Assembly: GCA_018829205.1 (NCBI GenBank) | Contig: JAHJUE010000005.1 | Coordinates: 62,001-126,000 of the forward strand | Length of the DNA: 64,000 nucleotides | From: Bacteroidota bacterium | GTDB lineage: Bacteria > Bacteroidota > Ignavibacteria > Ignavibacteriales > Melioribacteraceae | Direction: 5' to 3' | In this document: positions 9,218 to 19,647 of the stretch, piece by piece | Numbering within the stretch: position 1 is the stretch's first letter | Layout: each line of letters begins with the position of its first letter | Notes under the pieces: generated by a model | Told to the model about the DNA's origin: nothing | The model's database searches: none | Seen by the model: only the letters and a program-made list of their open reading frames with translations | Translations under genes and position numbers: made by a program

Positions 9218-9412
9218 TTGCCTGCCGGAATGAGAAAAAATATTATTATAGGATCATTTGTTGCTATTGTTAAGAAAGAAGATCAGCGTACAAATAATTT
9301 AACGGAAGGACTAGTAAAAGATATACTTACTAAAACTTCCGTTCATCCGCATGGAATAAAGGTGCGCCTTGAATCCGGTGAAATTGGCAGGGTAAAAAAA
9401 ATATTGGATTAA
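9218..9412 (+). CDS. YwbE-family small protein
   Basis: A 64-residue protein with the YwbE family signature IVKKEDQRTNNLTEGLVKDILTK...HPHGIKVRLESGEIGRVKKIL. The family is short, conserved and of unknown function, and is often found beside translation or RNA genes. The frame opens at TTG 9218, but the ATG at 9230 is an equally plausible start. It is almost certainly translated with the DEAD-box helicase just upstream. Confidence 0.82.
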   Translation: MPAGMRKNIIIGSFVAIVKKEDQRTNNLTEGLVKDILTKTSVHPHGIKVRLESGEIGRVKKILD

Positions 9413-9928
9413 TTACTAAAACTTTTTACGCGTCGAAATAGTTTTTCAATATTGATTTGTAATATAAATTCAAAGCACATTATTCTATGAATCAATTCTT
9501 TTCAATCACATCCTTTTTAAAGTTCATTAATTTAATCTACATACTTATAAAGCAATTATACTTTAGATTGCATTTATTTAGTTATGGTAATACTTTGTAA
9601 TCAAAACTACACATTTGTGTAGTATATTTTATCTCTATAGTTAACAAATTGTTTTTAGGCTGTAAATTTCAAATAAATCTATTTATTCGGGGTAAAAATA
9701 TGTAAATTGTTGTTCGTATGGTAACTACCCAATTTAAATTTACGGGACAAACAATACGGCTCACAGATTACCTTAAAATAATTACAATAAAAATAATTTC
9801 CCAAAATGTTTTTGTGATTTTGACATTACATAATGCTTAATTAAATTTTAATAAAATTTTTACTTTCATTTAATACAGGTAGTCTTTATTTTACAAAAAA
9901 TTAATTCTCATAAAAAAAGGAAGGTCCG
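9413..9928. other. 516-bp non-coding region upstream of the surface-protein block
   Basis: No open frame of coding character is present on either strand. The DNA is very AT-rich. It contains a CTACACATTTGTGTAG palindrome (about 9607-9622) that could be an operator, and no obvious riboswitch. The promoter for the downstream FG-GAP protein should lie here. Confidence 0.5.
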
Positions 9929-11836
9929 ATGAAAAAAACATTTTTACTATTTTCCCTAGTTTTATTATTTGCGGCTGTACTTCACGCCCAGTCTTCAATT
10001 GATGTAGTTAATATGGCTACATATAATGCTTATTCTTCCGCGACAGCTGATACATCAGTCCCTTATTACAAAGATCTTGGCGTAAGAAGAGTAATTGTTG
10101 CCGATGCTAACGGCGACGGCTCACAAGAAATTTTAACTACAGATTACTCAAACGGTGGTAGGGTTCATGTTATGAAATATGACGGCGCCGGCAATCTTGA
10201 AGTAATCTGGTCTTCACCTATTTCACCGACCTCAAGCGGATCAACACCCAGATTTCCGCGCGTTGGCGATTGCGACGGTGACGGAAACCCTGAAATTATT
10301 TTTGAACAAAACGGCGAAAAAAGAATTGTGTTTTATGAATGGGACGGAACCTCATGGGGAACAGCACCTGTTTTTGAAATTACAAATGATATGTTCCGCG
10401 CGGCCGGATCTCTTGAGGATTTAAGATTTACAAGAGAAGTATTCCAGGCTTATGATTTTGACGGCGACGGCAAAACTGAAATTATCGCTTATGGAAATTC
10501 ACCAAGAAGAGATGTTTATGTTCTTGGAATTGTTGACGTATTCCCGGGTTTCGCGTCTTTGGAAATCGAAGGCGGACATCCTGACAATTCAACCAACGGT
10601 CGTTTATGGGTTACCGGTTCTCAGTGGAGTTCTACTCCCGCTGATATTGACGGCGACGGCAAAATTGAAATTATCAACCACCATTGGGACAGATTCGGTG
10701 TTTGGGGTATTCAGGTAAACGGACCTAATTCTTATACATATCCTGATACTTCTAAAGCCGGCGTTTATAACAGATATACTACTCCAGATGCGTTAAGCTA
10801 TTTCGGATTAACAGCCGCTGATGTTAACGGCGACGGAAGAGACGAAATTGCCGGTACAATGTATACTAATAATTTTGATATGTGCTTAATGCAGTTCCCG
10901 GGCGTTGATCCTAACAGCGCAAACTTATTCCATAGCGATCCTGATTCTGTTGCAAACAGATTTGGCGTTATTGCTTTAAAGAGTGAATTAGCTGCCTTGG
11001 GCGGAAAAACTGCTGCTGAATTCTGGCCATGCGTAAGCGGTGATGTTAATCAGGACGGAAAAGATGAAATCTATACAGGCGGCGGAAGAGGATTAAATGT
11101 TATTGCGGTTCAGTATAAAGGAACCGGCAGTTTACTTGACAAAGATAATTATACATCCAATTTGGTTTATACCGGTGAAGGCGGAGACGTATTCGCTACA
11201 ATGAAAATTTATCACGGAAAAATTGATACCGTTGTTTCAGGCGTCGATACTTCATACGTTCTTGATCCTTCTGTTGTTGACACAACTTATGAAGAAACAC
11301 CTTTTACAGCCTATGTTTTTGCAGACGGCGTTGATATTGACAAAGACGGCAACATGGAAATCGTTATTTCTGAACAAAGCGTTTATGACTCTACAACAGT
11401 TATTGAATATGTTTGGGCTGACTCAACTAAATCATGGGAACGCGATAACGCGGCCGAACATAAAATTGTTAATACTTACCGTAAAACCGTTAGAGTACTT
11501 GAATATTCGGGTACAACAGGATTTAATGACCAGGAATATAATGTTGTAACTCCCGACGATTATAAATTGGAAAACAATTATCCTAATCCATTTAATCCTA
11601 GCACTGTTATCAGTTTTACACTTCCTTTGCAGAAAGCTGTTTCACTTAAAGTTTATGATATGCTTGGCAGAGAAGTAGCTACTTTAATAAATAACGAAGT
11701 CTACGGAGCCGGTAATTTTGAGGTAACCTGGAACGGTACCAATAACAGCGGCGTTAGAGTAGCAAGCGGAAATTATATAGCTACGCTTACTTACGGAAAT
11801 TTCGCTAAATCCATAAAAATGACTTTATTGAAATAA
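9929..11836 (+). CDS. Secreted FG-GAP/VCBS-repeat protein with type IX secretion sorting domain
   Basis: A 635-residue exported protein with a signal peptide (MKKTFLLFSLVLLFAAVLHA, cut near QSS). The body holds at least seven calcium-loop-like FG-GAP elements such as DANGDGSQEI, DCDGDGNPEI, DFDGDGKTEI and DVNGDGRDEI, suggesting a beta-propeller. The last 85 or so residues are a T9SS C-terminal sorting domain (LENNYPNPFNPSTVISF...KVYDMLGREVATL). It should cross the outer membrane by T9SS and be surface-attached or released. The Shine-Dalgarno is AAGGAAGG. A hairpin terminator follows. Confidence 0.9.
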   Translation: MKKTFLLFSLVLLFAAVLHAQSSIDVVNMATYNAYSSATADTSVPYYKDLGVRRVIVADANGDGSQEILTTDYSNGGRVHVMKYDGAGNLEVIWSSPISPTSSGSTPRFPRVGDCDGDGNPEIIFEQNGEKRIVFYEWDGTSWGTAPVFEITNDMFRAAGSLEDLRFTREVFQAYDFDGDGKTEIIAYGNSPRRDVYVLGIVDVFPGFASLEIEGGHPDNSTNGRLWVTGSQWSSTPADIDGDGKIEIINHHWDRFGVWGIQVNGPNSYTYPDTSKAGVYNRYTTPDALSYFGLTAADVNGDGRDEIAGTMYTNNFDMCLMQFPGVDPNSANLFHSDPDSVANRFGVIALKSELAALGGKTAAEFWPCVSGDVNQDGKDEIYTGGGRGLNVIAVQYKGTGSLLDKDNYTSNLVYTGEGGDVFATMKIYHGKIDTVVSGVDTSYVLDPSVVDTTYEETPFTAYVFADGVDIDKDGNMEIVISEQSVYDSTTVIEYVWADSTKSWERDNAAEHKIVNTYRKTVRVLEYSGTTGFNDQEYNVVTPDDYKLENNYPNPFNPSTVISFTLPLQKAVSLKVYDMLGREVATLINNEVYGAGNFEVTWNGTNNSGVRVASGNYIATLTYGNFAKSIKMTLLK

Positions 11837-11855
11837 GCTGGTTTATAATTTTTTA

Positions 11856-11914
11856 TAAGAGGCTGTAGCAAAAGTGATAATGGATTTTTATTATTGCTTT
11901 GAAACAGCCTCTTA
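11856..11914 (+). terminator. Long inverted repeat, probable terminator
   Basis: TAAGAGGCTGT (11856-11866) and ACAGCCTCTTA (11904-11914) form a perfect 11-bp outer stem around 37 bases that can fold further. The position 20 bp after the stop codon and the T-rich flank favour a terminator. A small mobile-element remnant cannot be excluded because GAGGCTGT-type ends occur on some insertion sequences. Confidence 0.65.
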
Positions 11915-12016
11915 TTTTATAAGTAATTTCTTTTTATCTAAATGTTTTGTGTTTTATTTTGGACTATGTTTTTATAAGAAAAAACATGTATTAAAATACT
12001 TTTAAGAGGCGCGCTA

Positions 12017-14863
12017 ATGCAGAAAGTTTTTTTACTATTTATTATTGCGGCAATTTTCTTATTCAATTCCAATCCTGTTTATTCCCAATCCACCGGCAAA
12101 ATTATGGGCAAAATTATCGATGTTTCCTTAAACGAAGGAATCCCTTTTGCAAATGTACTGGTTGAAGGAACTACCCTGGGCGCCGCGTCGGATTTGGAAG
12201 GCAATTATGTAATATTAAATGTACCTCCCGGCAGATATAATGTAACGGCTTCGTATATCGGGTACCAGAAAGTCACAATTAAGGATGTTAATGTTAATGT
12301 CGGTTTTACTTCTTCAATTAATTTTCAATTATCGCCAGGCGAAGTTTCTTTGGATGCCGTTGTTGTGCAGGGGGAAAGAAATCCTCTTATAAGGCAGGAT
12401 TTGACTAATCCTACCGTTGCTATAACATCGGAATCATTAGATATTCTTCCTGTTGATAATATAAGCGATGTGATAAAGCTGCAGGCCGGAGTCGTTACCG
12501 GTGATGACGGAAAAATACACGTTAGAGGAGGTTACGGTAATGAAGTCTCATATACATTAAACGGACTTTCATTAAACGATCCCTTCGGAAACTCAAGGTC
12601 TGTAGGCCTTGCGTCAAACGCCGTTCAGGAAGCATCGGTTTCAACCGGTACCTTCAGCGCTGAGTTCGGTAACGCTTTAAGCGGTGTAGTAAACTATGTT
12701 ACTAAGGAAGGGTCTGATAAATTTACTTTCAGCTTAAGAGCTTACGGCGGTGATTATACAACATCTAGAACCGATCTATTTACCAACCTTGATCAAATTG
12801 AGGCTTTAAATAGAGGTAGAGTTGAAGCTACATTAGGCGGACCTATTCCTATTACCGAATCAACAAGATTTTTCTTTTCGGGAGTTTATGAGGATTTTAA
12901 AGGAAGCTATTACGGATACAGAATGTACAATCCGAGCGATTCATATTTAACCCCAGATAATTTCAAGAGCACTGACCCGAGGTACGGCGATGCTACCGGG
13001 GCTTTTATTTTTAACCCCTTTGATAAAAACGGAAACGGGATGCCTACCGGCGACAAAGAATTTGTGGCTATGAACCCGAATAACACTTTGAACCTTCAGT
13101 TTAATATAAGCCAGAGATTCGGTTCATTGGTAAAATTAAAATATGAATTTGTTTATGACAAAGCTAAATCCAAAGATTTTGACAGAGACTATTTATTTAA
13201 TCCAGATGGTGTCAGCTGGGATTACAGCAGCGGAGTTATAAATACATTGGATTTTACGCATACGTTAAATGATAAAACTTTTTATACGTTAAAAGGATCT
13301 TACTCATTTAACAGAGGCGAATCTTATCTTTATGAAGACCCGAACGATCCGGGGTATCTCCCAAGTTTTTATAGAAAAACAATCGGCAATACGACTTATT
13401 ACGCTGGCGGAACTGAAAATGATATCGTAAAAAGAACTACAACAACATATAGCGTTAAAGGAGACATTGTTTCACAGATGTTCGGTGTGCATGAAATAAG
13501 GGCCGGATTCGAATTCAGAAAACATAATGTTAATAGAAACGGATTTACATTAGAATTTTTTAAGTATAAAGATATTAACGGCATGCCTTCCATTACATCC
13601 TTAAGCGTTAATGATGTTTTGTATGATTCTTCATTGTCAATATTTAGAGGCGGCATTCAAAGTGTTTCTACATACGAAAAAGAACCGGTTCAAGGATCAA
13701 TTTATATTCTTGATAAAATGGAACTTGCCAAAACTTTAATTCTTAATATAGGTTTCAGATATGAATTCTTTGACGCGGCTTCTGACTATAGTTACGATAT
13801 CTCAAAAGATATTACTGAAACTCAGTCCGGTTTTATGAATAATTACATTAAACCTGCCGAAGTTAAACATATGTTCTCGCCAAGATTCAGCGTTTCTTAT
13901 CCGATAACGGACAGAGGCGTTATCAGGTTTTCTTACGGGCATTTTTATCAAATTGGTAATTTAGAAGAATTATACAGAAATGATGTAAGATGGGTTGCAA
14001 ACGTAGCAACAATACCAAGATTCGGAAATCCGAATGTTAATCCCCAAAAATCAGTACAGTATGAAATAGGGCTTCAGCAGCAGTTAACAGATGATTTCAA
14101 AATGGATCTTACCGCATATTATAAAGATGTAAGAGATTATATTTTTACTCAGAATGTGTATACGGAGAAAGCAAGACAATATAGAATTTTAACAAATTTG
14201 GCATATTCAAATGTTAGAGGCGTTACTCTTTCTCTCTTAAAAAGACGTTCACCCGGAAGTTTGTTCGCAGCAACTCTTGATTATACATTCCAGATTGCCG
14301 AAGGCAATAGAACGGAACCTGAAGTCGATTTGTTCTTCAGCGAAGCGGCGGGAAAACAAACGGAAACTTTTCTTGTTCCGCTTAGTTTTGACAGATCTCA
14401 TTTAATCAACGGTACTTTTAGTCTCTCCGATCCAAACTCATGGTCATTGGGTGTAATTTATAATATTCAAGCAGGAACTCCTTATACTGTATCCTTGCCG
14501 CCGAGTTTATCTACAATTACTTATGAACAGCATTCGGCTACTAAATCAATGCAGTGGGAAGTAGACTTAAAATTTGAAAAGTTCTTTTCAATAGGAGCAT
14601 TAAAATACTCGGTGTTTATTAATGTAAACAACGTATTTGATACGCAGAACGACAGATCGGTATACGCGAGTTCAGGTAAAGCATTATCCAATGTTGAACA
14701 GGAACTGAACGCTAATCAGTTTAATGATTTGCGCAGCAGGATAAGCAGAGGCGATCAGGGTATGATTGATGAAAGCTATCTTGATAATTATTATTCACAG
14801 CGCTCGGAACGCGTAAACAGGCCAAGAGAAGTAAGACTCGGATTCTCTATTATCTTTAACTAA
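12017..14863 (+). CDS. TonB-dependent outer-membrane receptor (carboxypeptidase-regulatory-like domain + plug + barrel)
   Basis: A 948-residue receptor. A signal peptide (to about residue 24) leads into a carboxypeptidase-regulatory-like domain (about 27-110; GKIMGKIIDVSLNEGIPFANVLVEG, ASDLEGNYVILNVPPGRYNV). A TonB plug follows (about 130-235; KLQAGVVTGDDGKIHVRGGYGNEVSYTLNGL), then a 22-stranded-type barrel ending in FSIIFN with a terminal aromatic. It should import or export-couple with energy from TonB. It is directly followed (17 bp) by the 1181-residue secreted protein and then the PorV-like protein, suggesting that the three act together at the surface. Confidence 0.93.
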   Translation: MQKVFLLFIIAAIFLFNSNPVYSQSTGKIMGKIIDVSLNEGIPFANVLVEGTTLGAASDLEGNYVILNVPPGRYNVTASYIGYQKVTIKDVNVNVGFTSSINFQLSPGEVSLDAVVVQGERNPLIRQDLTNPTVAITSESLDILPVDNISDVIKLQAGVVTGDDGKIHVRGGYGNEVSYTLNGLSLNDPFGNSRSVGLASNAVQEASVSTGTFSAEFGNALSGVVNYVTKEGSDKFTFSLRAYGGDYTTSRTDLFTNLDQIEALNRGRVEATLGGPIPITESTRFFFSGVYEDFKGSYYGYRMYNPSDSYLTPDNFKSTDPRYGDATGAFIFNPFDKNGNGMPTGDKEFVAMNPNNTLNLQFNISQRFGSLVKLKYEFVYDKAKSKDFDRDYLFNPDGVSWDYSSGVINTLDFTHTLNDKTFYTLKGSYSFNRGESYLYEDPNDPGYLPSFYRKTIGNTTYYAGGTENDIVKRTTTTYSVKGDIVSQMFGVHEIRAGFEFRKHNVNRNGFTLEFFKYKDINGMPSITSLSVNDVLYDSSLSIFRGGIQSVSTYEKEPVQGSIYILDKMELAKTLILNIGFRYEFFDAASDYSYDISKDITETQSGFMNNYIKPAEVKHMFSPRFSVSYPITDRGVIRFSYGHFYQIGNLEELYRNDVRWVANVATIPRFGNPNVNPQKSVQYEIGLQQQLTDDFKMDLTAYYKDVRDYIFTQNVYTEKARQYRILTNLAYSNVRGVTLSLLKRRSPGSLFAATLDYTFQIAEGNRTEPEVDLFFSEAAGKQTETFLVPLSFDRSHLINGTFSLSDPNSWSLGVIYNIQAGTPYTVSLPPSLSTITYEQHSATKSMQWEVDLKFEKFFSIGALKYSVFINVNNVFDTQNDRSVYASSGKALSNVEQELNANQFNDLRSRISRGDQGMIDESYLDNYYSQRSERVNRPREVRLGFSIIFN

Positions 14864-14880
14864 ATCTATATAGGGTATTA

Positions 14881-17800
14881 ATGAAAACAATGAAAAATAT
14901 TGCGGTCCTCCTATTCTTGCTGCTTCTATCTGGTTTTGCTTCAGCACAGGTAAAGGATACCATTGATGATTATTATTATAAAAACTTAAGTCCTGAACAA
15001 TCCTTAAAAGTATTCGGTCCGATTAAAGGATCAAAATTAAATAAGGTCGCAGGTGATAGAAGAGAAATAAAAGATATTACAATTAAAGGGAATAAGATTA
15101 CAACCATCATGTATAATTACGGGTCGGTATGCGCGCCAAGCGTATTAGCGAATGTTGAGGATTTAGTTTGGGATGGTTTGGGTTACGGATTTGAATTCGG
15201 TTTAATTGCAGGTGCTGAAGTTATTGATGTTAACGGTGACACACTTCATATTATAAGTGATTCGCATGTAAGATCGACCGAAGGTGATTACAGTCCGGAC
15301 GCTTCCTTAAAGTACGGCTGGCTTCCGAGAGCAGGATATTCTGATAATACTCAGGATAATCTTGCGTCATTAAACGCTGAAGATAAAAACGGCGACGGTA
15401 AACCCGACTCATGGCCGGAACAATGGTATTCGCCGGGCGCAGGTAAATATTTGTGGCCGGCATTTTTAGGCGATATGGCCACAGCGCCGGACGAAGAAGT
15501 ATTTTACGCGATTGATGATTATACAAATTATGAATTTATTGATAGATATCAGCCCTTTCCAAGCGACCTTTCAAAAGGTGGATTGGGACTTGAAGCTACT
15601 GTAAGAATACTTCAGTTCAACAATCCTTTGGCCGAAGATATAATCTTTATGGTTTATCAGATTACAAACGCTTCAGAAAAAGATTTGGAAAAAGTTTATG
15701 TCGGTATGTTCGGTGATCCGCATGTAGGCGGTGCGGCCGATTATAATGACGACCGCGCTTTTTTTATTCCGCCTTCAGGCCCGCTTGCGGAATCATATGA
15801 CCAAAGGGCAAGAAGCATGGTATATGCTTGGGATGCCGATTTTAAAGGATCAGGCGGTAAAAAACCAGGCTACTTCGGTTGGAAATTTTTGGAGTCACCT
15901 TCGTTTGATAATAATTTAACAGACGATGACGATGACGGTATTATGGACGAAAGCCCGTTTAATGATAAAGGAATTTTTATTGACGGTGTTGGAACAAATG
16001 TTAATTCCGGTATTTATGACGTTGAAAAATATACAAGAGTTTACGGCGCTCCTAAAGCCAGATGGTCCGGCGACGAAGACGGCGACTGGGATCAGGAAAA
16101 ACATGATATAGGTATTGACGGTATCGGTCCCGATTCCCCGAATTATCCGGGTCCCGATTACGGAGAAGCGGACGGTGTTCCATCTCAAGCCTTTTATATG
16201 GATTTAAATAATAACGGAATATATGATAATACCGAACTTGGTACATTAAGCGATACACAGCTGCCCGGCTATAAATGGGCCGGATCAGAACCTAATTTTG
16301 GCTATAGAGATATATCCGAATCGGATATGCTGGGATTAACTGGATTTACAGCCGCAAGATTCGGCGCTCCTAATTATCCTAAAGAAGATGAGTTAATATG
16401 GCAGTGGATCAGCAAAGCTGAAATTGATCCTGAACAGGCTTTGTTAAAAGAAGAAGGCGATAACGTTTTCTGCTTTTCTACAGGTCCTATGACATTAAAA
16501 AAAGGAGAATCACAAAGATTTTCAATGGCTATTATTATGGGAGAAAATAGAGATGATTTAATTCTTAACTCTATTACGTCTGTAAGAATACTTGAAGCAG
16601 ATTACAGATTCGCCCAGCCTCCAGCAAAACCTATTGTTAAAGCAGTGGCCGAAGACGGTAAAGTGCGTTTATACTGGGACGCTAAATCGGAAGATTCAAT
16701 CGATCCTTTAACACAGGATAAGGATTTTGAAGGTTATAAAATCTATAGAAGCAGGGACTTTAATTTTTCTGATGTTTATACAATTACAGACGCGAACGGT
16801 GTGCCATTTCTCGGACAGGCACTGCAGGATCCTAATACCGGTCAGCGCGCCCAATTTGATTTAATTGATGATTATTCAGGATTAGCAGAAAGAGAATATG
16901 ACGGACGCGGAGTAAAATATTATTTGGGAGATAACAGCGGACTTCAGCACGAGTATGTTGATTCAACAGTGCAGAACGGAATTACTTATTATTATGCTGT
17001 TGTAGCTTATGATCACGGTTCGCCGGACTTGCCTCCAACCGAAACTCAATCGGTTATTCAGCAGGATCCTTTAACCGGACAATTAATTTTTGATGTTAAT
17101 ACCGTAGAAGTTACACCGGGACCTGTATCAAGAGGAATTGAATCTCCTGAAGTAGGACTAGGCGGAACACCCACATCAATAAATTCTGACGCCACAGGGA
17201 AAATATTTGTAAAAGTTATGGACGATTTGGCAGTTGAAGATAAGTTTTACCAGATTAAATTTAATGAAGATGAATTTTACAGCATACTGGATTCTACCGG
17301 AAAAGAATCTACGTTTAGAGCGAAAGATACGGTGCTTGTAAATCTGCCGGATAAAAATATTCAGCCCGGAAGCCTTGAAGTTTATAACCAGGCTAATGTA
17401 AAAATTGATACCTCAAAATATTTTGTTAATTATATATCGGGTCAAATTTCAGGTAAAAAACCGGGCGACCTGGTACAGGGAGAAACATATAATGTTAAAT
17501 ACAGGTATTACCCTGTATTCAAAAGCAGCCTGCTTAACAGCGAAGATGCAAATCCTTCGTTCGACGGCTTAAGAGTGTTTGTTCAGAATGATGAACTTAA
17601 TATCGATCCGGAAAATTCGAAGTTTATTCATAACGCCGATGTTACCGTTATCGATACCGTATTTTATCCGGCATTAATTGGTGTTGTAAGCCTAAGAACA
17701 AAAATCAGCGCGGATTGGGAAATAAGATGGAATGATACCGATACCTTATCTGACGGAAGCTGGATGTATGCTGATACGGCTAAGACATTAACAGGCACAT

Positions 17801-18426
17801 TCACAATGCCATTCAAAATTTATAACGTAACTGCCGACGCTCCGGCTACATTCGTTATTGACGAACTTGTACAGGGCAAAAAGAATAATAAAAGATGGGA
17901 TTGGGGAGAAGGAATTGTACTCCAGCCTCAAGGCGCTACAAACGCGGCGACAAGTTACGAAGTTATTATTGCATTGGATAAATCTGCATCAGTTCAAAAA
18001 CTTCCGAAAGAAGGGGATGTTTATCAGATCAAAACTACCAAACCTTTTGAAAAAAATGATGAGTTTGTTTTTGAATCGAAAAAAGCTGAAATAAAAAATG
18101 AAATTGTACAGCAAAGTTTAAATGAAATTTACGTTGTTCCTAATCCTTACGTTGCATATTCTATCTCGGAAAATCCGGGCAGAACTTTTACAAATCGCGG
18201 TGATAGGGAATTACAATTCAGAAATCTTCCGCAGACTTGTACCATAAGGATTTACACTATTACAGGTGAATTGGTTGATACAATTGAAAAAGATGATTTC
18301 ACAAGCATGGCAAGCTGGGATCTTTTAAGCTCCGAAGGAATGAGAATAGCATACGGAGTTTATATATATCATGTTGATATTCCAAAAATCGGAGAGAAAA
18401 TAGGAAAGTTTGCTGTAATAAAATAA
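14881..18426 (+). CDS. Giant secreted surface protein with C-terminal sorting-like domain
   Basis: A 1181-residue exported protein (signal peptide MKTMKNIAVLLFLLLLSGFASA). The body contains calcium-binding-like Asp-rich loops (DKNGDGKPDSW, DDDDDGIMDESP, DLNNNGIYDN). A fibronectin-III-like segment lies near 580-740 (KVRLYWDAKSEDSIDP...GYKIYRS...YYYAVVAYDHGS). The final ~100 residues resemble a T9SS-type sorting domain with the variant VVPNPYV instead of NYPNPFNP. It lies between a TonB receptor and a PorV-like protein. I do not know its substrate; the architecture is typical of large Ignavibacteria surface proteins. Confidence 0.82.
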   Translation: MKTMKNIAVLLFLLLLSGFASAQVKDTIDDYYYKNLSPEQSLKVFGPIKGSKLNKVAGDRREIKDITIKGNKITTIMYNYGSVCAPSVLANVEDLVWDGLGYGFEFGLIAGAEVIDVNGDTLHIISDSHVRSTEGDYSPDASLKYGWLPRAGYSDNTQDNLASLNAEDKNGDGKPDSWPEQWYSPGAGKYLWPAFLGDMATAPDEEVFYAIDDYTNYEFIDRYQPFPSDLSKGGLGLEATVRILQFNNPLAEDIIFMVYQITNASEKDLEKVYVGMFGDPHVGGAADYNDDRAFFIPPSGPLAESYDQRARSMVYAWDADFKGSGGKKPGYFGWKFLESPSFDNNLTDDDDDGIMDESPFNDKGIFIDGVGTNVNSGIYDVEKYTRVYGAPKARWSGDEDGDWDQEKHDIGIDGIGPDSPNYPGPDYGEADGVPSQAFYMDLNNNGIYDNTELGTLSDTQLPGYKWAGSEPNFGYRDISESDMLGLTGFTAARFGAPNYPKEDELIWQWISKAEIDPEQALLKEEGDNVFCFSTGPMTLKKGESQRFSMAIIMGENRDDLILNSITSVRILEADYRFAQPPAKPIVKAVAEDGKVRLYWDAKSEDSIDPLTQDKDFEGYKIYRSRDFNFSDVYTITDANGVPFLGQALQDPNTGQRAQFDLIDDYSGLAEREYDGRGVKYYLGDNSGLQHEYVDSTVQNGITYYYAVVAYDHGSPDLPPTETQSVIQQDPLTGQLIFDVNTVEVTPGPVSRGIESPEVGLGGTPTSINSDATGKIFVKVMDDLAVEDKFYQIKFNEDEFYSILDSTGKESTFRAKDTVLVNLPDKNIQPGSLEVYNQANVKIDTSKYFVNYISGQISGKKPGDLVQGETYNVKYRYYPVFKSSLLNSEDANPSFDGLRVFVQNDELNIDPENSKFIHNADVTVIDTVFYPALIGVVSLRTKISADWEIRWNDTDTLSDGSWMYADTAKTLTGTFTMPFKIYNVTADAPATFVIDELVQGKKNNKRWDWGEGIVLQPQGATNAATSYEVIIALDKSASVQKLPKEGDVYQIKTTKPFEKNDEFVFESKKAEIKNEIVQQSLNEIYVVPNPYVAYSISENPGRTFTNRGDRELQFRNLPQTCTIRIYTITGELVDTIEKDDFTSMASWDLLSSEGMRIAYGVYIYHVDIPKIGEKIGKFAVIK

Positions 18427-18443
18427 TTAATGCCGATTTTAAA

Positions 18444-18465
18444 GGGACAGGTAATAACCTGTCCC
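18444..18465 (+). other. Perfect 9-bp hairpin between the giant surface protein and the PorV-like gene
   Basis: GGGACAGGT and ACCTGTCCC pair around a four-base AATA loop. No T run follows, so it is more likely an mRNA-stabilising or processing hairpin than a full terminator, allowing read-through into the PorV-like gene. Confidence 0.6.
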
Positions 18466-18504
18466 GTACATAATTGAAAATGAATTTTACGGAGAAAACC
18501 GGGT

Positions 18505-19542
18505 ATGAGAAAGTTTTTCTTACTAATAATATTTAGCGTCTTCTTTCTTTTTAGTAATACAAATTTGTACTCACAAATATTTAGAGATATTACAAAGGTC
18601 GGCACCACAGCAGGCCAGTTCTTAAAAATAGGCCCGGGCGCAAGAGCTCTTGCAATGGGCGGAACCTATGTCGGAATCAGCGATGACATATATTCGGTAT
18701 ATTATAATCCGGCCGGATTAGCGATAAGCAAGGGAAACGGACAGGTAGCATTCAGCCATACAAATTGGCTTGCCGATATTAATTATGATTTTGCCGCGGC
18801 TTCGTTAAATATTGAAACTCTGGGATCAATATTTGTATCTGTTACTTCTTTACGCGTGCCTGAAGAGAAAGTAAGAACTTTTGATTTCCCGGAAGGCAAC
18901 GGCCAAACCTGGGATGCCGGATCGGTTTCATTCGGCGTTGGATTTGCGAGAAGTTTGACCGACAGATTCTCAATCGGCTTTCATGCCAAATATATTCATG
19001 AATCCGTTTGGAGCAGTTCCGCAAGCGGTTTCGCTTTAGATGTGGGAACTTACTACATTACTCCTTTTAATGATTTGATAATTGGCGCCAGCGTATCCAA
19101 CTTCGGAACAAAAATGGAACTTGACGGCAGGGATATTCAGTTAAACTACGATCCCGATAACGACCCGTTTACTGGTCCCAATAATATCCCTTCAAAATAT
19201 GAAATGGATAAGTATGATCTTCCTCTTACGTTTAGAATCGGATTTTCAATGGATGTTATTAAATCAAGATACGTAAGAGTTAAAACAGCTTTCGATGCTA
19301 CTCATCCGAACGATAACGTTGAATATATTAATGCCGGAGTTGAAGTGGCTTATGACGAAATGCTCTTTTTAAGAGGTGGTTATAAATCTCTTTTTCTCAA
19401 CAACAGCGAACAGAGTTTTACATTGGGAGCCGGATTAAATTATGAATTAAACTCGGGTTTAAACCTGAAAATAAATTATGCCTACGGTGATTACGGAAGA
19501 TTAAAAAACATACAGTATTTTGATATAGGAATAGTATTTTAA
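18505..19542 (+). CDS. PorV/PorQ-type outer-membrane beta-barrel protein
   Basis: A 345-residue barrel with a signal peptide (to about residue 23). The family N-terminus is clear: ITKVGTTAGQFLKIGPGARALAMGGTYVGISDDIYSVYYNPAGLA, shared with PorV and FadL-like/UPF0164 barrels. The C-terminus ends YFDIGIVF. In T9SS organisms PorV shuttles cargo from the translocon to the attachment complex. Its place directly after a receptor and a giant cargo-like protein supports a cargo-specific PorV-like role, but a general transport barrel is possible. The ATG is preceded by ACGGAGAAAA. Confidence 0.85.
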   Translation: MRKFFLLIIFSVFFLFSNTNLYSQIFRDITKVGTTAGQFLKIGPGARALAMGGTYVGISDDIYSVYYNPAGLAISKGNGQVAFSHTNWLADINYDFAAASLNIETLGSIFVSVTSLRVPEEKVRTFDFPEGNGQTWDAGSVSFGVGFARSLTDRFSIGFHAKYIHESVWSSSASGFALDVGTYYITPFNDLIIGASVSNFGTKMELDGRDIQLNYDPDNDPFTGPNNIPSKYEMDKYDLPLTFRIGFSMDVIKSRYVRVKTAFDATHPNDNVEYINAGVEVAYDEMLFLRGGYKSLFLNNSEQSFTLGAGLNYELNSGLNLKINYAYGDYGRLKNIQYFDIGIVF

Positions 19543-19647
19543 TTTTTTCTAAAATAAATTAGATCAAACATTTGATGTGTTTTGGTTTATTTAAAATAAA
19601 AATGTAATTGTTGTTATAATATTTTTTATATATCTCTGAGTTTTCAG

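Noticed and set aside
11856-11914. Insertion-sequence remnant suggested by the GAGGCTGT ends
   Set aside because: The position and folding fit a terminator for the gene just upstream, and there is no target duplication or transposase fragment.
15251-16258. Several overlapping open frames on both strands within the giant surface protein gene
   Set aside because: They lie inside a long, clearly coding frame with signal peptide and consistent domain content; composition and lack of ribosome sites mark them as shadows.
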